Shown one piece after another: positions 21,689 to 26,019 of a stretch of 26,019 nt of DNA. How positions within the stretch are numbered: the stretch's first letter is position 1; each line of letters starts with the position of its first letter. The notes beneath the pieces are model-generated. The model was not told the origin of the DNA. It was given only the letters and a program-made list of their open reading frames with translations, and made no database searches. A program made the translations under genes and the position numbers. Source of the stretch: an uncultured Oscillospiraceae bacterium (GTDB lineage: Bacteria > Bacillota > Clostridia > Oscillospirales > Oscillospiraceae); assembly GCA_910584285.1 (NCBI GenBank), contig CAJTYK010000028.1, positions 1 to 26,019 of the forward strand, given 5' to 3'.

Positions 21689-22091
21689 GATTTGCCTCCT
21701 CCATCATGGCGTCAAATAACTCGTTGAGCCGGTCGGTTCTGCCCTGCAAATATAGCCAGCCAAACAGGGATTCCAGCGCCGTGGCGGCGTGGTACTCCCC
21801 CACGCTGGCCCCCTTGGGGACGGTGGCGGTGCGGCTGTTGCGGCCCCGGCGGTAGACGGCCTGTTCCTCCTCGGTCAACAGGGGGAGGATGGCGTGAACC
21901 AGCTTGGCCTGGGCGGGAGCGGCCACGTAGCTCACCGCCGCCTTGTGCAGCCCCGCGTTGGTGGCCTTGCCGTGGAGGCATAGCCAGGAGCGCACCATCA
22001 GCTCGTACACCCCGTCCCCCAGATGGGCCAGACCCAGGGCGCTGATTTTTTCTATGGCGTCCGGTTGGGCGGACAGGTGAAAGTAGTCCAT
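21678..22091 (-). CDS. mrnC: Mini-ribonuclease III
   Basis: This 137-aa protein is an RNase III catalytic domain without the dsRNA-binding domain. It has GLAHLGDGVYELMVRSWL (the acidic metal-binding motif, with D26-like and E residues), ATNAGLHKAAVSYVAAPAQAK, RRGRNSRTATVPKGASVGEYHAATALE and LFGWLYLQG. It processes 23S rRNA precursors in Firmicutes. The start at 22091 follows GGAGAG by about 7 bases; the longer open frame upstream is in the promoter region. It heads the operon mrnC-rqcH-thioesterase-exporter, under a sigma-A promoter. Confidence 0.93.
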   Translation of the reverse strand: MDYFHLSAQPDAIEKISALGLAHLGDGVYELMVRSWLCLHGKATNAGLHKAAVSYVAAPAQAKLVHAILPLLTEEEQAVYRRGRNSRTATVPKGASVGEYHAATALESLFGWLYLQGRTDRLNELFDAMMEEANHAF

Positions 22092-22173
22092 GGGAAGCTC
22101 TCCAATCCTGGGGGGGGTGTCAACGGCTTCAAGGGCGGGGGCCGCGCTCCGGCGCGGGCCGATACGAGCCCAT

Positions 22174-22201
22174 ATTATATCACAAAGGCCAAAAAACGCA
22201 A
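22174..22201 (-). promoter_or_regulatory. Sigma-A promoter of the mrnC operon
   Basis: The minus strand carries TTGCGT (22196-22201), a 16-base spacer and perfect TATAAT (22174-22179). It stands back to back with the proS promoter. Confidence 0.75.
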
Positions 22202-22226
22202 GGGGGAGGGGAGCGGGGCTTCCCTC

Positions 22227-22255
22227 TTGACTTTTTTCCGGTTTGGCAATACAAT
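22227..22255 (+). promoter_or_regulatory. Sigma-A promoter of proS
   Basis: TTGACT (22227-22232), 17 bases, TACAAT (22250-22255), about 33 bases before the ATG. No T-box or long leader is present, since the start codon follows closely. Confidence 0.8.
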
Positions 22256-22287
22256 ATGGAAACCATATATAAAAGGATGGAGAGGAC

Positions 22288-23730
22288 ATGGCACAGGACA
22301 AGAACAAGCAGGTGAGCCAGATCACCGATATGGACGTGGACTTCGCCCAGTGGTATACTGACGTGTGCACCAAGGCGGAGCTCATCGGCTACGCGAAAAC
22401 CAAGGGAATGTTTATCCTCCGCCCCTACGGCTACGCCATCTGGGAGAATATCCAGGCCTATCTGGATCGGCGCTTTAAGGAGACGGGCCATCAGAACGTC
22501 TCCATGCCCATGCTCATCCCGGAGTCCCTGCTCCAGAAGGAGAAGGATCACGTGGAGGGCTTTGCCCCCGAGTGCGCCTGGGTGACCTACGGCGGCAGCG
22601 AGAAGCTGGACGAGCGGCTGTGCATCCGGCCCACCTCCGAGACCCTGTTCTGCGACCACTGGGCGGATATTGTCCACTCCTGGCGGGATCTGCCCATGCT
22701 CTATAACCAGTGGTGCTCCGTGCTGCGCTGGGAAAAGACCACCCGGCCCTTCCTGCGCCACCGGGAATTCCTCTGGCAGGAGGGCCACACCCTCCACGCC
22801 ACCGCTGAGGAGGCCATCGAGGAGACGGAGCGGATGCACCGCATCTACGCGGATCTGTGCGAGGACGTGCTGGCCATGCCGGTGGTGATGGGCATGAAGA
22901 CCGACAAGGAGAAATTCGCCGGGGCGGAGCGCACCTATACCATCGAGTGTATGATGCACGACAAGAAGGCCCTCCAGAACGGTACCAGCCACTACTTCGG
23001 GGACGGGTTTGCCCGGGCCTTCGGCATCTCCTTCGCGGACAAGAACAACCAGCAGGTCACCCCCTTCGAGACCTCCTGGGGCATCACCACCCGCACCATC
23101 GGCGGGGTCATCATGACCCACGGCGACAACCGGGGGCTGGTGCTGCCCCCCAAGGTGGCCCCCGTCCAAGTCGTTATCATCCCCGTGGCTCAGCACAAGG
23201 AGGGCGTGATCGAGGCCAACGAGGCCGTCATGGAGCGGCTTTCCAAGGCGGGCTTCCGGGTGAAGATGGACGCCTCTGACAACTCCCCCGGCTGGAAGTT
23301 TGCCGAGTACGAGATGAAGGGCGTGCCCCTGCGGCTGGAGCTGGGGCCCAAGGATATGGAGAAGGGCCAGTGCGTGCTGGTGCGCCGGGACAGCGGGGAG
23401 AAGTCCTTCGTGCCGCTGGAGGGCATTGAAGACACCGTGGCCAAGATGCTGGACGACATCCACGCTGGGCTGTACGCCAAGGCCAAGAAGAACCTGGAGG
23501 AGAACACCTATCCCTGCGCCACCCTGGCGGAGGTCAAGGAGAAGATGGAGAGCCGGGGGGGGTTCGCCAAGACTATGTGGTGCGGCGATGTGGCCTGCGA
23601 GCTGAAGATGAAGGAGGAGGCGGGGGTGTCCTCCCGGTGCATCCCCTTCCAGCAGGAGAAGCTGGGCGACGTGTGCGCCTGCTGCGGCAAGCCCGCCAAG
23701 AAGATGGTTTATTGGGGCGTGGCATACTGA
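22288..23730 (+). CDS. proS: Prolyl-tRNA synthetase, eukaryote/archaeal-type (short form)
   Basis: This 480-aa class II synthetase charges tRNA-Pro. It is the short form without the editing insertion found in the usual bacterial ProRS. Motif-level evidence includes MFILRPYGYAIWENIQAYLD (motif 1), CIRPTSETLF, RPFLRHREFLWQEGHTLHAT (motif 2), and GITTRTIGGVIMTHGDNRGLVLPP (motif 3), followed by the anticodon domain. The C-terminus has a zinc-binding module (CGDVAC, then CxxxxxQQEKLGDVCACCGKPA) and ends in tyrosine, as in the archaeal/eukaryotic type. The ATG at 22288 follows GGAGAGG by 3-5 bases. The gene is monocistronic, with its own promoter. Confidence 0.96.
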   Translation: MAQDKNKQVSQITDMDVDFAQWYTDVCTKAELIGYAKTKGMFILRPYGYAIWENIQAYLDRRFKETGHQNVSMPMLIPESLLQKEKDHVEGFAPECAWVTYGGSEKLDERLCIRPTSETLFCDHWADIVHSWRDLPMLYNQWCSVLRWEKTTRPFLRHREFLWQEGHTLHATAEEAIEETERMHRIYADLCEDVLAMPVVMGMKTDKEKFAGAERTYTIECMMHDKKALQNGTSHYFGDGFARAFGISFADKNNQQVTPFETSWGITTRTIGGVIMTHGDNRGLVLPPKVAPVQVVIIPVAQHKEGVIEANEAVMERLSKAGFRVKMDASDNSPGWKFAEYEMKGVPLRLELGPKDMEKGQCVLVRRDSGEKSFVPLEGIEDTVAKMLDDIHAGLYAKAKKNLEENTYPCATLAEVKEKMESRGGFAKTMWCGDVACELKMKEEAGVSSRCIPFQQEKLGDVCACCGKPAKKMVYWGVAY

Positions 23731-23748
23731 CGTTTCAAAAAATGTATG

Positions 23749-23839
23749 GTAGGGGCCGCCGTCCTCGGCGGCCCGTCCTGCCCGGAACCGGCCGGCGTCG
23801 GGGATGGGGAGGCGGGCCGGCGGGGACGCCGGCCCCTAC
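23749..23839. repeat. GC-rich near-palindromic element (REP/MITE-like)
   Basis: The two outer 27-base arms (23749-23775, and 23813-23839 read on the other strand) both start GTAGGGGCCG and match at 24 of 27 positions. They enclose about 37 GC-rich bases. The folded element would be a long hairpin of about 91 bases. It lies between proS and the S10 leader and could act as proS terminator, though no U-tract follows. Similar GTAGGGGC... palindromes are commonly scattered in gut Clostridia genomes (from memory, not checked here). Confidence 0.6.
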
Positions 23840-23918
23840 GTTGTGGTGTTGCACAAGAGGCAAGGAAAAAAGGAAGCGAAAACCGTGAAAAAACTTTGCA
23901 AAATGGGCAAAAAACTTC

Positions 23919-23948
23919 TTGACTTTCTGTGTCAGTCTGTTGTACAAT
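23919..23948 (+). promoter_or_regulatory. Promoter of the S10 ribosomal operon
   Basis: TTGACT (23919-23924), an 18-base spacer and TACAAT (23943-23948), in an AT-rich tract. It starts a leader of about 260 bases before rpsJ. Confidence 0.75.
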
Positions 23949-24219
23949 AATCAAGCGCCTGTCAAAGGGCGCACTGCGATGATGCGGGAGATTGCTCGCG
24001 ATAAGCGAGGTAACTTCCGCGGAGTATGTCCGTATAATCGGGCGGCTGAGAGACTCATGCCATGGCGTATATCGCCCTGGGTGGGTAGAACCGGCTCGCT
24101 TTGCGCCGGTTTTATTCATGTCGGGGAGTGATACGCACGGAAACGTGGATGAAACGTCTCTCACCGTACGAAGCAAGGACAGCCTTACCGTCAACTTCGT
24201 ATGTCAAGGAGGAAAACAC
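23949..24219 (+). promoter_or_regulatory. Structured S10-operon leader with attenuator-like hairpin
   Basis: The 5' leader of rpsJ contains several hairpins. GCGCC/GGCGC lies near 23955-23973, and CTCGC/GCGAG near 23995-24010. CCAtGGCG/CGCCcTGG spans 24060-24080. AACCGGC (24089-24095) pairs with GCCGGTT (24105-24111) and is followed by TTTTATT, which is terminator-like. After it come about 100 further bases before AAGGAGG, including a possible long-range ACGAAG/CTTCGT pairing. A terminator inside a ribosomal leader suggests autogenous attenuation by a ribosomal protein, analogous to L4 control of S10 in enterobacteria, but the structure does not match any leader I can name. Confidence 0.5.
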
Positions 24220-24534
24220 ATGGCAGCTCAGAAAGAAATGATCCGCATCCGGCTGAAGGCCTATGACCATCAGCTCATCGACCAGGCCGCCGAGAAGATC
24301 GTGGACACCGCCAAGCGCAGCGGCGCCGAGGTCTCCGGCCCCATCCCTCTGCCCACGAAGAAGGAGATCGTCACCATCCTGCGCTCCGTCCACGTGAACA
24401 AGGACTCCCGGGAGCAGTTCGAGCGCCGCACCCACAAGCGGCTCATCGACGTGGTGAAGCCCTCCCAGAAAACCGTGGAGGCTCTGATGTCCCTGGAGCT
24501 CCCCGCCGGCGTGGATATCGAGATTAAGCTGTAA
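24220..24534 (+). CDS. rpsJ: 30S ribosomal protein S10
   Basis: This 104-aa protein has the S10 sequence throughout: IRIRLKAYDHQLIDQAAEKIVDTAKRSGAEVSGPIPLPT, then TILRSVHVNKDSREQFERRTHKRLIDVVKPS. It is part of the 30S head and doubles as the NusE antitermination factor. The ATG at 24220 follows AAGGAGG by 8 bases; the longer open frame upstream is leader RNA. It is the first gene of the S10 operon, but its normal neighbour rplC begins only 459 bases further on. Confidence 0.98.
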   Translation: MAAQKEMIRIRLKAYDHQLIDQAAEKIVDTAKRSGAEVSGPIPLPTKKEIVTILRSVHVNKDSREQFERRTHKRLIDVVKPSQKTVEALMSLELPAGVDIEIKL

Positions 24535-24583
24535 CCCCAATTCCGAAGCTGCGCGCTTGATGATAAATAAAAGGAGAAAGGAC

Positions 24584-24757
24584 ATGGACGAACGCATGAC
24601 TGAAAAAGAACAGGCCACCGCGTTGATTGAAGAATATGCCAAGCTCCAAAGGATCAAGGCGGCAGAGGATAAGGATGGAGAAATCGCCTACCAGATCAAG
24701 ATCACCAAGGCAAAACTGGAGGCTCTTGGAATCGTGACCGAGGATCTGGATCGATAA
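24584..24757 (+). CDS. Small acidic/helical protein between rpsJ and rplC, unknown function
   Basis: This 57-aa protein (MDERMTEKEQATALIEEYAK, ending LGIVTEDLDR) is strongly helical and charged, with leucine/isoleucine at coiled-coil-like spacing (ALIEEYAKLQRIKAAEDKDGEIAYQIKITKAKLEAL). AAGGAG lies 8 bases before the ATG at 24584, and composition and RBS are those of a genuine gene. It contains no cysteines or membrane segment. I do not recognise it. Its position inside the S10 operon means it is co-transcribed with ribosomal protein genes, so it may bind ribosomes or RNA or merely be an insertion. Confidence 0.65.
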   Translation: MDERMTEKEQATALIEEYAKLQRIKAAEDKDGEIAYQIKITKAKLEALGIVTEDLDR

Positions 24758-24975
24758 GAGCGCGGCATAGCCGCGCCCCAAGCTGAAGCCCAGCGAAGCG
24801 GGTTCAGCTTGGACACGAAGAGCAAGGGAGCGCAGCGCAGCTTTTGCCGCAGGCGGAAGCGAAGCGGAGCGGACTTTGCGATGAGTGAGTACCGCAGTCC
24901 GCCGCGTTTTGAGGCGGACGGGTCAAGTTGGAAAACCAATGGGAGCCCAATGCCCACGTTTTTCAACCAATAACC
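24758..24975. other. Hairpin-rich, purine-repeat spacer before rplC
   Basis: About 220 bases hold at least five hairpins: GCGCGGC/GCCGCGC (24760-24776), CAAGCTGAA/TTCAGCTTG (24779-24811), GCTTTTGCC/GGCGGAAGC (24840-24860), GTCCGCC/GGCGGAC (24897-24919) and TTGGAAAAC/GTTTTTCAA with an inner TGGG/CCCA (about 24928-24969). The centre is rich in AGCG/GCGAAGCGGAGCGG repeats. No open frame with an RBS is seen. It may be a structured RNA or the remains of an inserted element; no T-tract is present that would stop the operon. Confidence 0.5.
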
Positions 24976-24993
24976 TAACAAGGAGGAATACAC

Positions 24994-25716
24994 ATGGAAA
25001 AGGCCATCATCGGCAAGAAGGTGGGTATGACCCAGATCTTCGACGAAGCCGGTAAGGTCATCCCGGTCACCGTCATCCAGGCGGGCCCCTGCACCGTGGT
25101 GCAGAAGAAGACCGAGGAAAAGGACGGCTACACCGCCGTCCAGCTGGGATTTGAGGAAGTCCCGGAGAAGAAGCTGTCCAAGCCCGAGGCCGGGCACAGC
25201 AAGAAGGCTGGCAAGTGCCTGCGGGTGCTCAAGGAGTTCAAGCTGGACAAGGCCGACGAGCTCAACGTGGGCGACCAGCTCACCGCCACCGTGTTCGCCC
25301 CCGGCGACCGGGTGGACATCACCGGCATCAGCAAGGGCCACGGCTACCAGGGCGCAGTGAAGCGCTGCGGCGGCCACGTCCAGAAGAAGTCCCACGGCGG
25401 CGGTCCTGTCCACCGTCACTCCGGCTCCATGGGCTCCAGCACCGACCCCTCCCGGATCTTCAAGGGGCACAACGGCGCCGGCCAGATGGGCAACGAGCAG
25501 GTCACTGTCATCAACCTGGACGTGGTGCAGGTGGATGAGGAGCTGGGCGTCATCGCCGTGCGCGGCGCGGTGCCCGGGCCCCGGGGCGGGGTTGTCGCCC
25601 TGCGTACCAGCGTCAAGAAGATCGCCGAGAAGCACGCCACCGAGGCCGGGCGCGTCAATCCCCAGAAGCAGTCTGCCCGTGTCAACCCGCAGAAGGCCTC
25701 TGCGCGTAACAAGTGA
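24994..25716 (+). CDS. rplC: 50S ribosomal protein L3
   Basis: This 240-aa protein is L3 across its length: MEKAIIGKKVGMTQIFDEAGKVIPVTVIQAG, GYQGAVKRCGGHVQKKSHGGGPVHRHSGSMGSS and RIFKGHNGAGQMGNEQVTVINLDVV. It nucleates 50S assembly near the peptidyl transferase centre. The ATG at 24994 follows AAGGAGG by 8 bases. The tail is longer than in most L3 proteins and ends in two tandem copies of a 9-residue unit RVNPQKxSA. It is followed at 18 bases by rplD. Confidence 0.98.
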   Translation: MEKAIIGKKVGMTQIFDEAGKVIPVTVIQAGPCTVVQKKTEEKDGYTAVQLGFEEVPEKKLSKPEAGHSKKAGKCLRVLKEFKLDKADELNVGDQLTATVFAPGDRVDITGISKGHGYQGAVKRCGGHVQKKSHGGGPVHRHSGSMGSSTDPSRIFKGHNGAGQMGNEQVTVINLDVVQVDEELGVIAVRGAVPGPRGGVVALRTSVKKIAEKHATEAGRVNPQKQSARVNPQKASARNK

Positions 25717-25734
25717 GAAAGGAGAGAATGACAA

Positions 25735-26019
25735 ATGCCTAAAGCGAACCTTTATAATATGGCCGGTAAGCAGATCGGCGAGGTCGAGCTCTCCGAGGCC
25801 GTGTTCGGCATTGAGCCCAACCAGTCCGTGGTGCACGACGTGGTTAAGAACCACCTGGCCAACTGCCGTCAGGGCACCCAGAGCAGCCTGACCCGGGCCG
25901 AGGTGTCCGGCGGCGGCAAGAAGCCCTGGCGCCAGAAGGGCACCGGCCACGCCCGTCAGGGCTCCACCCGGGCCCCCCAGTGGACCCACGGCGGCATCGT
26001 GTTCGCCCCCAAGCCCCGC
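25735..26019 (+). CDS. rplD: 50S ribosomal protein L4, N-terminal part (runs off the window)
   Basis: The first 95 residues are visible: MPKANLYNMAGKQIGEVELS, VFGIEPNQSVVHDVVKNHLAN, and the L4 signature GGGKKPWRQKGTGHARQGSTRAPQW with HGGIVFAPKPR. L4 binds 23S rRNA and in some bacteria regulates the S10 operon. GAAAGGAGAG lies 9 bases before the ATG. It follows rplC by 18 bases in the usual S10 order. The gene is cut by the window end. Confidence 0.97.
   Translation, partial: MPKANLYNMAGKQIGEVELSEAVFGIEPNQSVVHDVVKNHLANCRQGTQSSLTRAEVSGGGKKPWRQKGTGHARQGSTRAPQWTHGGIVFAPKPR

Noticed and set aside
22180..23463. A 427-codon minus-strand frame over proS
   Set aside because: It lies antisense to an unmistakable prolyl-tRNA synthetase and shows no family motif; GC-rich third positions keep it open.
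24758..24975. Retron msr-msd or group II intron piece
   Set aside because: The hairpins are suggestive, but there is no reverse transcriptase nearby and no domain V or msr-like consensus could be recognised.
24688..25989. A 433-codon minus-strand frame over rplC and rplD
   Set aside because: It is the antisense shadow of conserved ribosomal genes, with low-complexity Gly/Ala/Leu composition.
1..26019. CRISPR array, prophage, transposase, tRNA or rRNA genes
   Set aside because: No regularly spaced direct repeats, integrase or transposase motifs, or tRNA/rRNA signatures were found on either strand.

Overview
The window looks like a chromosomal segment of a GC-rich, anaerobic, spore-forming Firmicute, most likely a gut Oscillospiraceae/Clostridia relative (inference). 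The reasons are the sporulation genes spoVAD and spoVAE, a SAM-I riboswitch on metK, rubrerythrin, a eukaryote/archaeal-type prolyl-tRNA synthetase, mini-RNase III, RqcH, and strong AGGAGG-like ribosome sites with Firmicute-style sigma-A promoters. No phage, integrase, CRISPR array, rRNA or tRNA gene was seen.

Layout. (1) 1-2097: the 3' end of a probable PEP mutase gene, then phosphonopyruvate decarboxylase and an overlapping PHP-domain phosphoesterase, i.e. the first steps of phosphonate (aminoethylphosphonate) synthesis. (2) 2098-3967: a more AT-rich, gene-poor island with many hairpins. It holds a cytoplasmic-looking Cu/Zn superoxide dismutase and short fragments that look like gene remnants, and it abuts a feoB gene that has lost its N-terminal half (3968-4813). 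(3) 4868-7784, minus strand: metK under a SAM-I riboswitch, and spoVAD-spoVAE. (4) 7939-9295: a Cys-rich multi-zinc-ribbon protein and an acyl-ACP thioesterase. (5) 9319-9782: a small divergent pair, a 69-aa Cys-rich protein and a 50-aa ribbon-helix-helix protein, separated by a repeated palindromic operator. (6) gdhA, with its own promoter. (7) An ECF sigma factor with an autoregulatory-type promoter and its probable membrane anti-sigma partner. (8) 13055-14996, minus strand: two paralogous membrane proteins followed by a PadR regulator. (9) Rubrerythrin. (10) 15771-22091, minus strand: a tightly packed run mrnC-rqcH-PaaI thioesterase-heterodimeric ABC exporter. (11) proS, a GC-rich inverted-repeat element, then the start of the S10 ribosomal operon (rpsJ, rplC, rplD), with a structured leader.

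The most unusual points are these. The rpsJ-rplC junction, normally tight, is opened by about 460 bases carrying a 57-codon gene and a series of hairpins. The divergent RHH/Cys-rich pair has three copies of a TGAC/GTCA operator. The sodC island adjoins a truncated feoB. Two paralogous PadR-linked membrane proteins lie upstream of their regulator behind an operator with three half-sites. All functional assignments come from reading motifs by eye; no database search was run.
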